64,000 bases of DNA, taken from the NCBI GenBank assembly GCA_002724925.1, contig PBQA01000006.1:1-64000 (forward strand), read 5' to 3'. Both the position numbers and the translations under genes were made by a program. Positions within the stretch are counted from its first letter, which is position 1, and every line of letters begins with the position of its first letter. Source of the DNA: Oceanospirillaceae bacterium. GTDB lineage: Bacteria > Pseudomonadota > Gammaproteobacteria > Pseudomonadales > Oceanobacteraceae. The notes beneath the pieces were generated by a model. That model was not told the origin of the DNA, made no database searches, and saw only the letters and a list, made by a program, of their open reading frames with translations. Positions 55,782-64,000 of the stretch are shown piece by piece.

Positions 55782-58106
55782 TTACTTCTTACGAGCGTTG
55801 GCAAAAGCCGCTGCCATGGCTCCCGCCATCGCACCATTGCCTGCCGGTTGCTGCGCAGGCTTCGATCCACGAGGTTGGCGCTGGGACCTGTCTTTACCAC
55901 CGCGTTGCGATGACTCACCTGCAACCGGGATATCATCCCCGAGTCGCATGGATAAGCCAATGCGCTTACGCGACACATCGACTTCCATCACCTTCACTTT
56001 AACGATATCACCCGCTTTAACGACGTCGCGTGGATCTTTCACAAAATGATCGGCGAGTGCTGAAATATGCACCAGACCATCCTGATGCACGCCGATATCT
56101 ACAAATGCCCCAAAGGCCGCTACATTCGTGATGGCGCCTTCGAGAATCATTCCTGGCTTCAGGTCTTTGATATCTTCGACGCCCTCTTTGTACTCCGCGA
56201 AGCGGAATTCAGGGCGAGGGTCGCGGCCGGGTTTCTCTAACTCTGAAAGGATATCCTTCAATGTTAGCTCACCAGTACTCTCGTCAGTAAACTGGCCCGC
56301 GTTGACAGATTTCAGGAAGGCACTGTCACCAATCAGGCTGCTCACATCGCGTGAGAATTCATGAGCGATACGCTCCACTACCGGGTAAGACTCAGGGTGA
56401 ACGCCGGAGGCATCCAGCGGGTTTGTACCGTCCATAATGCGCAGGAAGCCTGCTGCCTGTTCGAAGGTTTTGTCTCCAAGGCGCGGCACTTTGGCGAGGT
56501 CTTTGCGGGAAGTGAAGGCACCGTTCACATCGCGGAAAGCAACGATGTTATTGGCCAGTGTGGCGTTCAGGCCTGAGACTCGGGTCAGGAGTGGTGCAGA
56601 CGCCGTATTCAGGTCAACGCCGACCGAGTTCACACAGTCTTCCACCACCGCATCCAGCGTGCGGGCCAGTTGGCTCTGGTTCACATCGTGCTGGTACTGA
56701 CCCACGCCAATGGATTTCGGTTCGATTTTCACCAGCTCGGCCAGAGGGTCCTGCAGGCGACGGGCAATAGAGACCGCGCCTCTGATGGTCACATCGAGAT
56801 CCGGAAATTCTTTCGCCGCCAGTTCGGACGCCGAATACACCGAAGCGCCGGCTTCGTTGACCATGATTTTCTGCGTTTTCAGGTCTTTGTGTTTTTTCAG
56901 CAGATCGCCGACGAACTTATCGGTTTCGCGTGAGGCCGTACCGTTACCAATCGCGATCAGCTCGGCATCGTGCTTCTGGATCAGCGCCAGCAGAACGGCC
57001 TCGGATTCCGCAATACGATTCTGCGGAGGCGTCGGGAAGATTGCACAGTGATCAACGACCTTGCCAGTCTTATCCACCACGGCGACTTTTACCCCGGTGC
57101 GCAGGCCCGGGTCGAGGCCTATGGTGGCTTTCGGCCCAGCAGGGGCGGCGAGCAGCAGGTCTTTCAGGTTATCCGCGAAGACTTTAATGGCACTTTCTTC
57201 GGCTTGCTCGCGCAGTTGGCCGACCAGCTCGGTTTCAAGACTGGTCAGCAGCTTGATACGCCAGGTCCACTTCACCACCTCGGCGAGCCAGCGGTCGGCG
57301 GCGCGGCCTTCGTTTTTAATGCCGGAGTGTTCGGCAATAATGGCTTCGCAAGGGCTGGCGCTGAGCTTGTCGTTAGGGTCGCCGGTGACCAGCGCGAATG
57401 ACAATACGCCTTCATTACGCCCACGGAGAATTGCCAGTGCGCGGTGGCCAGGCACCGACTTCAGCGGTTCGTCATGTTCGAAGTAGTCGGCAAATTTTTC
57501 GCCTTCACGTTCTTTGCCCGGCACAACCCGCACTGAGAGAGTCGCTTCCTGTTTCAGGAAACGACGCAGTGCAGCGAGCAGGTCAGCGTTCTCGGCAAAG
57601 CGCTCCATCAGAATGTATTTAGCGCCATCTAAGGCAGCTTTGGTATCACCGATGCTGTGTTCTGCGTTCAGGTACTTTTCAGCTTCTTGTTCGGGCGTCA
57701 GGTTCGGGTCGTTGAACAGGGCGTCGGCCAGTGGTTCAAGACCGGCTTCGATCGCCATCTGACCTTTGGTGCGGCGCTTTTTCTTGTAAGGGAGGTACAA
57801 GTCTTCGATGCGGGTTTTGGTATCCGCGGTCAGTAGCGCTTGCTTCAGTTCGTCGGTGAGTTTGCCTTGCTCTTCGATACTTTTAATGACGGAAGCCCGG
57901 CGATCTTCCATATCGCGTAGATAGGTCAGGCGTTCTTCAAGGTTACGTAGCTGGCTGTCATCGAGTGCACCGGTCACTTCTTTCCGGTAGCGAGCGATAA
58001 AGGGCACGGTGGCACCTTCATCAAGGAGGCCGATGGTGGCATCGACCTGTTGTGGACGGATATTGAGTTCAGTAGCGAGACGTTGGGTAATCGAAGGCAG
58101 GGTCAT
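55782..58106 (-). CDS. tex: RNA-binding transcription accessory protein Tex
   Basis: A 774-residue Tex (YhgF) protein: N-terminal helical Tex domain ([19 protein letters not shown]), YqgF-like nuclease-fold domain ([19 protein letters not shown]), helix-hairpin-helix pair ([20 protein letters not shown]) and a C-terminal S1 RNA-binding domain ([18 protein letters not shown]), then a basic Gly/Gln-rich tail. It binds nucleic acids and affects transcription and stress tolerance in known bacteria. Complete, with usual length. Confidence 0.96.
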   Translation of the reverse strand: MTLPSITQRLATELNIRPQQVDATIGLLDEGATVPFIARYRKEVTGALDDSQLRNLEERLTYLRDMEDRRASVIKSIEEQGKLTDELKQALLTADTKTRIEDLYLPYKKKRRTKGQMAIEAGLEPLADALFNDPNLTPEQEAEKYLNAEHSIGDTKAALDGAKYILMERFAENADLLAALRRFLKQEATLSVRVVPGKEREGEKFADYFEHDEPLKSVPGHRALAILRGRNEGVLSFALVTGDPNDKLSASPCEAIIAEHSGIKNEGRAADRWLAEVVKWTWRIKLLTSLETELVGQLREQAEESAIKVFADNLKDLLLAAPAGPKATIGLDPGLRTGVKVAVVDKTGKVVDHCAIFPTPPQNRIAESEAVLLALIQKHDAELIAIGNGTASRETDKFVGDLLKKHKDLKTQKIMVNEAGASVYSASELAAKEFPDLDVTIRGAVSIARRLQDPLAELVKIEPKSIGVGQYQHDVNQSQLARTLDAVVEDCVNSVGVDLNTASAPLLTRVSGLNATLANNIVAFRDVNGAFTSRKDLAKVPRLGDKTFEQAAGFLRIMDGTNPLDASGVHPESYPVVERIAHEFSRDVSSLIGDSAFLKSVNAGQFTDESTGELTLKDILSELEKPGRDPRPEFRFAEYKEGVEDIKDLKPGMILEGAITNVAAFGAFVDIGVHQDGLVHISALADHFVKDPRDVVKAGDIVKVKVMEVDVSRKRIGLSMRLGDDIPVAGESSQRGGKDRSQRQPRGSKPAQQPAGNGAMAGAMAAAFANARKK

Positions 58107-58170
58107 AACTCACAAGTACATTATTCACGATGACGTGAGTATACCTATGCTATGACCCTGTGAATATTAC

Positions 58171-58848
58171 TCAGCGTGGTTCCCAGTGCTCAGCGATAAA
58201 GGCTTCTGCTTCTTCTCGCTGAGCGGCACAGATGTCCATTGCCAATATCTGCTCTGCGGCATAGGAATGATCGGCGGATATATCGCCAGTGGCGAAGAAC
58301 TCGTTACTGACCGCTGAAGCGTGAACCTTAACCAGTTCATAAGCGCACTCTGTATCGCCGGTTTTATAAACGGTGATACGAGTGTCTTTTTGCTCGACTT
58401 CAGTGTGGATCTGGTCGTGCAGGAAGGCCTCAAGGACAAACAGCTTGTCCCATGCCCGGGGGATACTGCCCATTTCATGCACATGCATCATAAATTCAAT
58501 GTGGCCTGCGAGGATTTCCGCATCCTGTTCTGTATCCGCTTCAATATCCCAGTAGACCTGATCTCCGTTTATATGAAGTTCGACCGGGTAGCTTTCGATA
58601 TCACCATGATGACTGTAATGGTCATGGTTCTCGCGCAGGTATTTTATGTTCGCCCCGCCCTCTGATGAGTTGTGATTATCTGTATTTTCAGAGCCGGGAC
58701 CGGCCGGCTCTTTATCAACGAGAGAGTTCTTTTCCTTAACCTTGGCGCTATTACTTCCTTGAGCTTGGCCTTTGTCTGAAGAGGCTTCACCGCCACAGCT
58801 GATCAGGCTTAATGTCGCGAGAGTGACCAGAATAGTTCTTGTTTTCAT
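58171..58848 (-). CDS. Hypothetical His-rich lipoprotein
   Basis: A 225-residue predicted lipoprotein with lipobox LISC (Cys18) and a polar linker to about residue 70. A His-rich segment (ENHDHYSHHGD, about 75-85) opens the folded part, and more His lie at HIEFMMHVHEMG. It could bind zinc or copper, but this is only suggested by composition. I recognise no family. GAGG lies 11 bases before the start. It sits alone between tex and pckA. Confidence 0.75.
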   Translation of the reverse strand: MKTRTILVTLATLSLISCGGEASSDKGQAQGSNSAKVKEKNSLVDKEPAGPGSENTDNHNSSEGGANIKYLRENHDHYSHHGDIESYPVELHINGDQVYWDIEADTEQDAEILAGHIEFMMHVHEMGSIPRAWDKLFVLEAFLHDQIHTEVEQKDTRITVYKTGDTECAYELVKVHASAVSNEFFATGDISADHSYAAEQILAMDICAAQREEAEAFIAEHWEPR

Positions 58849-58942
58849 AATATAACCTCATGCGTTGTTAGTTATATTTTATGGCATGATAGCTATCGAT
58901 GGATGTGGTGGATTGTCGCAGGAGTGGGGTCAGCGGCATGGA

Positions 58943-58973
58943 CACAAAAAAGGGCGCCGTAGCGCCCTTTTCT
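58943..58973 (-). terminator. Rho-independent terminator of pckA
   Basis: Read on the minus strand: AAAAGGGCGC-TACG-GCGCCCTTTTTT, a six-base GC stem with a T run, 22 bases past the pckA stop. A-rich flanks may let it act on the plus strand as well. Confidence 0.93.
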
Positions 58974-58995
58974 ATGCTCGTAAAACAGGTTCAGC

Positions 58996-60528
58996 TTACA
59001 GCTGGGGGCCCGCGTTTACGATCGCGTCTGAGACGTCATACTTCTTGAAGTTTTCAACGAACTGAGCCGCCAGATTCTTCGCAGCGCCTTCCCAGTCTGA
59101 AACGTTCGCCCAGGCTTTGGTTGGGTTCAGCAGGGTTGCATCAACACCTTCCAGAGACTTAGGAACCTGCAGGCCGAAGATTGGCAGTTCTTCCGTGTCA
59201 GCATCACGCAGGGCACCGGTCTGAATTGCTGCAATCACGGCTCGGGTCGTCGGGATGCTGAAACGCTCACCGCCGCCACCGTTAGGGCCGCCAGTCCAGC
59301 CAGTGTTGACCAGGTAAACCTGAGAACCGAATTCAGTCACACGCTTCATCAGCAGTTCAGCGTATTCGCCCGCTGGACGTGGGAAGAACGGCGCACCAAA
59401 GCAGGTAGAGAAAGTCGACTTCAGACCTTTAGAGCCACCCATCTCGGTAGAACCTACCAGAGCGGTGTAGCCAGACAGGAAGTGGTATGCCGCCTGCTCT
59501 TTGCTCAGTACAGACACAGGAGGCAGAACGCCGGTCATGTCACAGGTCAGGAAGATAACGGCTTTAGGTTCGCCCGCCATGTTCTCTTCTACGCGCTTCT
59601 CAACGTGAGTCAGCGGGTAAGCACAGCGGCCGTTTTCAGTCAGTTCAGTGTTGCTGTAGTCGGCAACACGGGTGTTCTCGTCGATGGTCACGTTCTCAAC
59701 GATGGCACCGAACTTGATCGCATCCCAGATGATCGGCTCGTTTTTCTGAGACAGATCGATGGTTTTTGCGTAGCAGCCGCCTTCAATGTTGAAGACAGTG
59801 CCTTTGCCCCAACCGTGCTCGTCATCACCGATCAGGTAACGGGCAGGGTCAGCAGACAGCGTGGTCTTACCCGTGCCAGACAGACCGAAGAACAGGCAGG
59901 TGTCGCCGTCTTCGCCAACGTTTGCCGAGCAGTGCATTGGCAGTACGTCTTTTTCTGGCAGCAGGAAGTTCTGTACACCGAACATCGCTTTCTTCATTTC
60001 GCCAGCGTAGCGCATACCCGCCAGCAGTACTTTGCGCTGGGCGAAGTTAACGATCACTGCGCCGTCAGAGTTGGTGCCGTCACGCTCTGGAACACATTCG
60101 AAACCAGCAACGTTCAGGATCTGCCACTCTTCTTTGTCAGACGGGTTGTAGCTTTCTGGCAGGATGAAGAGGTTACGGCCAAACAGGTTCTGCCAGGCAG
60201 TCTGAGTGGTCATTTTTACTGGCAGATAGTGCTGCGGGTCAGAGCCGACATGCACCTGAGATACGAAGCTGTCGTGCTGGGCCAGATATTCTTCTACACG
60301 CTCCCACAGGGCATCAAACTTGTCAGCGTCGAACGGGCGGTTGATGTTGCCCCAGTCGATCGCGTCTTTGCTGCTTGGCTCTTCAACGATGTATTTGTCC
60401 ATCGGAGAGCGACCTGTGCGCTTGCCAGTTTTGATAACCAGAGCGCCGTTATCCTGCAGTTCACCTTCGCCGCGGGCGATGGCTTGTTCTACCAGGAAAG
60501 GAGTAGATAAATCGGTGTAAACAGTCAT
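58996..60528 (-). CDS. pckA: Phosphoenolpyruvate carboxykinase (ATP)
   Basis: A 510-residue ATP-type PEP carboxykinase that makes PEP from oxaloacetate for gluconeogenesis. The nucleotide loop [11 protein letters not shown] (about 213-223), [14 protein letters not shown] near the N-terminus and [12 protein letters not shown] are diagnostic. I start at ATG 60528 because pseudomonad-type enzymes begin with VYTDLST here; the frame could extend to 60576 or further without similarity. The leader upstream carries a strong inverted repeat. Confidence 0.96.
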   Translation of the reverse strand: MTVYTDLSTPFLVEQAIARGEGELQDNGALVIKTGKRTGRSPMDKYIVEEPSSKDAIDWGNINRPFDADKFDALWERVEEYLAQHDSFVSQVHVGSDPQHYLPVKMTTQTAWQNLFGRNLFILPESYNPSDKEEWQILNVAGFECVPERDGTNSDGAVIVNFAQRKVLLAGMRYAGEMKKAMFGVQNFLLPEKDVLPMHCSANVGEDGDTCLFFGLSGTGKTTLSADPARYLIGDDEHGWGKGTVFNIEGGCYAKTIDLSQKNEPIIWDAIKFGAIVENVTIDENTRVADYSNTELTENGRCAYPLTHVEKRVEENMAGEPKAVIFLTCDMTGVLPPVSVLSKEQAAYHFLSGYTALVGSTEMGGSKGLKSTFSTCFGAPFFPRPAGEYAELLMKRVTEFGSQVYLVNTGWTGGPNGGGGERFSIPTTRAVIAAIQTGALRDADTEELPIFGLQVPKSLEGVDATLLNPTKAWANVSDWEGAAKNLAAQFVENFKKYDVSDAIVNAGPQL

Positions 60529-60633
60529 ATCGATGCCCCGCAGGGTCCTCGTAAATTCAGTACGGCTTGTGGCCATACTTTGTATCTCAATAATCCGCCC
60601 TGAAGGGTGCCCGGGCGAGCCCAAAAGTTTAAG

Positions 60634-60669
60634 GCGCGCAATTATGCCAGAAAATTCATTGCGCGCTAA
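60634..60669 (-). promoter_or_regulatory. Inverted repeat and possible promoter upstream of pckA
   Basis: GCGCGCAAT (60634-60642) and ATTGCGCGC (60658-60666) form a perfect nine-base inverted repeat with a 15-base spacer. On the minus strand CATAAT (60646-60641) lies 17 bases after TTAGCG (60669-60664), a possible weak promoter inside it. The same stem could be an hslO terminator, followed by CTTAAACTTTT. The two readings cannot be separated by eye. Confidence 0.45.
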
Positions 60670-60735
60670 GCCCCGCTGGTCGCTTTTTGACCGATAATTG
60701 TTCGCAGTAGAGCTAAGTCGTTGTTTTCTCAGCTT

Positions 60736-61593
60736 TTACTGAAGGTTCTGCTCCGGGAAGAGCTCATTAACCTGCTCTTTGTCGAAACTGTAGGCTTGCT
60801 TACAGAAGTCGCAGTTGATGCTGATTTTTCCTTGTTCTTCAATAATTTGCATCAGTTCGTCTTTGCCAAGCTGGTGCAGCGCATTACCGATCCGGTCTTT
60901 TGAACATGTGCAGAAAAAGCTCAGCTCGCTTGCTGGATAAGTCCGCACCTGTTCTTCGTGGTACAGACGGTGCAGCAGGACCTCGTTGTTCAGGTTGATC
61001 AGCTCTTCATCTTTGATCGTGCTTGCCAGATGGCTGAGGCGATCCCAGGCGTCTGGATCATCGCCCTGCTCTGACGGCATTTGCTGCAACATAAAGCCTG
61101 CGGCATTCTGGCCATCGCAAGCCAGCCAGAAACGGGAGCTGAGCTGTTCGGACTGTTCGAAATAGTCTTCCAGTGCACCAGCGACGTTACCGCCCTTGAT
61201 CAGGGTAATGCCCTGATAGCGCTGACCGACTTCAGGCTCAATGGTGATGATCATCTGGCCGTCAGCGAAACTCAGTTCGCTTTCTTCAGTACCTTCTTCA
61301 TAACGGGCAATGGCGCGCAGCTGACCCTTGTCGCTGGTTTCGGCCTGCAGCAGACTGATGTTGCCGGGCAGGCGAATCTGTAACGTCAGGCGCCCGGTGA
61401 ACTTGAGATTAGCGCTCAGCAGCGCGGTGGCTGACATCAGTTCGCCAACGGCTTTGGCAATCAGTGTGGGGTACTGGTGGCGCTTCAGTACTTCGCGATA
61501 GCTCGCATTGACGTGCGCCAGCTCGCCGCGGATATTGGTGTTGTCGAAGCTGAAGCGTTGCAGGCTATCAGCGCTGTTAGTTGTGTCAGACAT
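60736..61593 (-). CDS. hslO: Redox-regulated chaperonin Hsp33
   Basis: A 285-residue Hsp33, a holdase chaperone switched on by oxidation. The zinc-binding cysteines are Cys228 and Cys230 (FFCTCSKDR) and Cys262 and Cys265 (NCDFCKQ). The N-terminal domain is typical (ALLSANLKFTGRLTLQIR). It starts three bases after hslR, with AGGA inside the hslR end, so the two are one operon. Confidence 0.96.
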   Translation of the reverse strand: MSDTTNSADSLQRFSFDNTNIRGELAHVNASYREVLKRHQYPTLIAKAVGELMSATALLSANLKFTGRLTLQIRLPGNISLLQAETSDKGQLRAIARYEEGTEESELSFADGQMIITIEPEVGQRYQGITLIKGGNVAGALEDYFEQSEQLSSRFWLACDGQNAAGFMLQQMPSEQGDDPDAWDRLSHLASTIKDEELINLNNEVLLHRLYHEEQVRTYPASELSFFCTCSKDRIGNALHQLGKDELMQIIEEQGKISINCDFCKQAYSFDKEQVNELFPEQNLQ

Positions 61594-61596
61594 TTC

Positions 61597-61995
61597 TTAA
61601 TAGTCCTGATTGTGCTCAAAGCGGCGCATGTCGCGGCGCTCTTTTTTGTTTGGTTTATGGTCGGGTGCTGCTTGTGAGGCTTTGACGACCTTGCGGTACT
61701 CCGCTTTATCCATACGCGCTTTAATGCTCTCGGGAGTTTCCTCATAGAGCAGGCGTGCTTCTGGGGCGCCGCGGCGTTGCTCAGAGAGCGCTTTAATGAC
61801 GACGATTTTCTCGTCGAAGCCCTGCCGGATCGTCAGTTTGGCGCCCACGTCGACGGTTTTACTAACTTTGCAGCGCTGACCCTCGTAATGCACCTTGCCG
61901 CCTTCAATTGCGCCTTTTGCCAGCGCACGTGTCTTGAAAAAACGCGCGGCCCAGAGCCATTTATCGAGTCGGACTTTGTGTGTCTGTTCGCTCAT
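61597..61995 (-). CDS. hslR: Ribosome-associated heat shock protein Hsp15
   Basis: A 132-residue Hsp15 with an S4 RNA-binding domain at the N-terminus (VRLDKWLWAARFFKTRALAK) and a basic C-terminal tail (KPNKKERRDMRRF). It binds stalled 50S subunits carrying a nascent chain. CAGGAATT precedes the start. It is the first gene of hslR-hslO, the order found in enterics and pseudomonads. Confidence 0.96.
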   Translation of the reverse strand: MSEQTHKVRLDKWLWAARFFKTRALAKGAIEGGKVHYEGQRCKVSKTVDVGAKLTIRQGFDEKIVVIKALSEQRRGAPEARLLYEETPESIKARMDKAEYRKVVKASQAAPDHKPNKKERRDMRRFEHNQDY

Positions 61996-62065
61996 AATTC
62001 CTGATCAGGAGTACGCTGTATCTGTCTCGGCTTTTCCGCCAAGCCCTTTATTCATCAGGTTTCTA

Positions 62066-62135
62066 CATCGCGGGTCGCTGCAAGTACGTCCATGTAAGCT
62101 CAAGCTGCGCCATCCCTGGCGCAGATGCCCGCTTT
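62066..62135. repeat. Short structured intergenic repeat, relative of copies A and B
   Basis: Between hslR and yrfG. GCGGG (62070-62074) can pair with CCCGC (62128-62132), enclosing TACG-TCCA-TGTA (62085-62096, with one G-T pair), the word GCTC, and TGCGCCA-TCCC-TGGCGCA (62106-62123). Loop and linker words recall the longer elements at 31823 and 36622, but only two hairpins are present. Confidence 0.6.
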
Positions 62136-62153
62136 CGCAGACAACCTGACTCA

Positions 62154-62810
62154 CTAAAATTTGAATTCGTCGAAGTGGTGAATGCCCGGAAAGCGACTGT
62201 CGGTATTTGGCGCTTTCTGGCTGTCTGGGTGAAAGATCGTCAGCAGCCAACGGATACCCCATTTCTCTGCCGATTCTAACACAGCCTGGCTGTCGTCAAT
62301 CAGTAGGGAACGCTCTTTATCAAAGGGTTCTTCGCGTTGCAGGTGGTCCCAGAACGCCTGGCTTTCTTTCGGTTCTTTATAATCATGGGAGCTGATGACG
62401 TGATCGACGAGTTTATCGAGCCCGGTGCGTTCCATTTTCAGGTTCACGCTGTCGCGGTGTGCGTTGGTGACGATCACGGTGCGCTTGCCTAGCTTCTTCA
62501 TGGTATCGAGGAAGTCTTCCACATGCGGGCGAAAACCAATTTTGTCCTGCACATCGCGTTTCAGCTCAGCGATGGGCAGCCCGGTAAGGTCACTCCAGTG
62601 ATCCAGACAATACCAGTTGAGCGTGCCACGCAGGCCGACAAAACTTTTGTTCAGCTCTGCGAGAGCTTCTTCTTCTGAGAGGCCGTGATGCTCGGCGTAT
62701 TTACTCGGCACGTGCTCCAGCCAGAAGTAATTGTCGAAATGCAGATCGAGCAGGGTGCCGTCCATATCTAACAGAACCGTGTCTATCTCTTGCCAGTCTG
62801 GCATCGTCAT
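62154..62810 (-). CDS. yrfG: HAD-family GMP/IMP nucleotidase YrfG
   Basis: A 218-residue HAD phosphatase. The nucleophile motif is LLDMDGTLLDL (first Asp about 15), the Thr motif is VIVTNAHR, and the lysine and acidic motifs are KEPKES and LLIDDSQAVL. WLEHVPSKYAEHHG fits YrfG, a purine nucleotidase in E. coli. It lies between nudE and hslR as in enterics, but igaA (yrfF) is missing. An ATG two codons on (62804) is an alternative start. Confidence 0.93.
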   Translation of the reverse strand: MTMPDWQEIDTVLLDMDGTLLDLHFDNYFWLEHVPSKYAEHHGLSEEEALAELNKSFVGLRGTLNWYCLDHWSDLTGLPIAELKRDVQDKIGFRPHVEDFLDTMKKLGKRTVIVTNAHRDSVNLKMERTGLDKLVDHVISSHDYKEPKESQAFWDHLQREEPFDKERSLLIDDSQAVLESAEKWGIRWLLTIFHPDSQKAPNTDSRFPGIHHFDEFKF

Positions 62811-62860
62811 GCGCTAATACCTTACGAAAAGTGTTCACCGACTATTTAAACAGGGCTGTC

Positions 62861-63424
62861 ATGCATAAAAAACCCGAAATCCTGAATCGCCACATGGTCG
62901 CAGAAAGTCGCCTGTTCCGGGTGGAATCCATTGACCTCAGGTTCAGTAACGGCGTTGAACGAACTTACGAACGACTGGTGCCAGGTGGCAGCGGTGCCGT
63001 CATGATGGTCGCTCTGCTGGATGATGAAACGATTGCCCTGATACGTGAATATGGGGGCGGTGTTGAAGATTACACCCTCACCCTGCCAAAAGGTGCGGTG
63101 GACCTGGGCGAATCGATGCGTGACGCCTGCAACCGCGAACTGCAGGAAGAAATCGGCTTCGCCGCACGCGAGTTCATTTACCTGAAGAAAATGAGTCTGT
63201 CGCCAAGCTACATGCGTGGAGGCATTGATGTGGTGCTGGCCCGTGACCTGTATCCGTCAAAGCTGGAAGGCGATGAGCCGGAGCCGCTGGAGTTGGTTGA
63301 GTGGAAGCTCAAGGACCTGACCGAGCTTTACGGCCGCGATGACTTTAACGAAGGGCGCGCAATAGGTGCCTTAGCGGTTGCTGTTGAATATCTGAATGGT
63401 CGCTTTGAGGGCACGCCGCTCTAG
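62861..63424 (+). CDS. nudE: ADP compounds hydrolase NudE
   Basis: A 187-residue Nudix hydrolase acting on ADP-ribose, Ap3A and NADH-type compounds. The Nudix box is complete: GAVDLGES ... RELQEEIGF. LEGDEPEPL near the end is typical of NudE. I start at ATG 62861, behind AGGG, because similarity to E. coli NudE starts with KPEIL; a GTG at 62831 would add ten residues. It diverges from yrfG. Confidence 0.95.
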   Translation: MHKKPEILNRHMVAESRLFRVESIDLRFSNGVERTYERLVPGGSGAVMMVALLDDETIALIREYGGGVEDYTLTLPKGAVDLGESMRDACNRELQEEIGFAAREFIYLKKMSLSPSYMRGGIDVVLARDLYPSKLEGDEPEPLELVEWKLKDLTELYGRDDFNEGRAIGALAVAVEYLNGRFEGTPL

Positions 63425-63529
63425 ACATACCCTGTATTCTGCAACTGGCCTGAACAGACTATCCCGCGCGGCGCCCGTTAGGTCTGTGCTACCGTGCAGC
63501 CGGTCATCTTTTATTAAATCTGGGGTTTT

Positions 63530-64000
63530 ATGAGCGTCGAAGGCGCAGTACTTACCAGTGGCTCTGTGGGGCGTCACCTGTATCACCAGACATTGCCTAT
63601 GGTGATAGGCATTCTGGCACTGATGTCGGTCGGGCTTCTGGATGCCTATTTTATTGGTAATTTAGGCAAGGACCCTCTGACGGCCGTTAGTTTTATCTTC
63701 CCGGTGGTGTTTGCTCTGTCCTCGCTTGGTGTCGGGGTGATCGCTGCCATTGCTTCTGTTGTTTCGCGGGCGTTAGGTTCGGGGCAGAAGCACAAGGCGC
63801 AGAGTCTGGTAGCACTGGGGATTGTGGCAGCGGGTATTTTTGGCATTGTCATCACGGTGCTCCTGTTGCTCTTCAAGCGCCCCTTGTTTGAAGTGATGAA
63901 TGCTTCCCGAGATCTGTTGCCATTGATCGACTCCTACATGACCCCCTTTGCGTTCGGCTTTCCTATGTTATTGGTCAACATGGGGGGCAATGGAGCTCTG
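63530..64000 (+). CDS. MATE-family multidrug exporter, N-terminal part (cut by window end)
   Basis: An open frame from ATG 63530 to the last base, 157 codons with no stop, so the gene continues outside the window. The N-terminal half of a MATE exporter is visible: TLPMVIGILALMSVGLLDAYFIG, the ASVVSRALGSGQ stretch and at least four hydrophobic helices. MATE proteins push drugs and cations out in exchange for sodium or protons. The ribosome site is weak (GGGG at 63522-63525). Confidence 0.9.
   Translation, partial: MSVEGAVLTSGSVGRHLYHQTLPMVIGILALMSVGLLDAYFIGNLGKDPLTAVSFIFPVVFALSSLGVGVIAAIASVVSRALGSGQKHKAQSLVALGIVAAGIFGIVITVLLLLFKRPLFEVMNASRDLLPLIDSYMTPFAFGFPMLLVNMGGNGAL

Noticed and set aside
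59482-60510. Open frame of 342 codons antisense to pckA
   Set aside because: pckA is certain and the antisense product matches nothing.
1-64000. tRNA, rRNA, CRISPR, IS element, prophage or integron
   Set aside because: All gaps were read on both strands; none shows cloverleaf, repeat-spacer, transposase or integrase features.

Overview
The window reads as the chromosome of a free-living, probably marine gammaproteobacterium close to the Oceanospirillales/Pseudomonadales. The basis is gene content and order. The run argH-algZ-algR-hemC-hemD-hemX-hemY matches the Pseudomonas arrangement. The run nudE / yrfG-hslR-hslO-pckA matches the enteric and pseudomonad blocks. Pseudomonad-type small genes (a PA4642-like gene, a TIGR02444-like gene, rsd/algQ beside dsbB) are also present. 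The genus is inference. I see no rRNA, tRNA, CRISPR array, insertion sequence or prophage.

Layout. 0.1-4.4 kb: piuC-type dioxygenase, an acidic-repeat lipoprotein, an outer-membrane barrel protein with an AMP-forming ligase, and cyanase. 4.4-6.9 kb: a membrane GGDEF-EAL protein whose leader can fold in two exclusive ways. 7.2-16.5 kb: a five-gene, translationally coupled cluster of circularly permuted ATP-grasp, alpha-E and transglutaminase proteins. It holds the ATP-grasp/alpha-E pair twice, once split and once fused, and is the best candidate here for a poorly described peptide-making or peptide-modifying pathway. 16.6-24.3 kb: small membrane protein, argH, the AlgZ/AlgR regulators and the heme-synthesis genes. 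24.4-28.2 kb: membrane protein, a flavodoxin with a Fur-like site, a secreted subtilase and a broken EAL fragment. 28.2-31.7 kb: mscS, a ferredoxin-type flavin reductase and ubiD.

31.7-42 kb: two large paralogous secreted proteins (Ig-like domain, YVTN beta-propeller, di-heme peroxidase-like domain) that share a short aromatic C-terminal motif, separated by a DUF423 gene, trmB, a PA4642-like gene and a lipoprotein. Two copies of a structured intergenic repeat lie in this part, and a shorter relative lies near 62.1 kb. The long copies differ in stem sequence, but the changes compensate, so a folded structure seems to be conserved. 42.2-44.6 kb: a LuxR-type regulator with a hybrid sensor kinase. 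44.6-53.4 kb: yheS, a TIGR02444-like gene, a hydrolase-like protein, an orphan ParA, a DUF4124 protein, a WD40 lipoprotein, rsd, dsbB, a FliL-like protein and gshA. 53.6-64 kb: TonB-dependent receptor, tex, a His-rich lipoprotein, pckA, hslO, hslR, yrfG, nudE and the start of a MATE exporter cut by the window end.

Most of the window is ordinary housekeeping. The parts that deserve attention are the ATP-grasp/alpha-E/transglutaminase cluster, the paired di-heme propeller proteins with their tail motif, the covarying repeat family, and the leader of the GGDEF-EAL gene.
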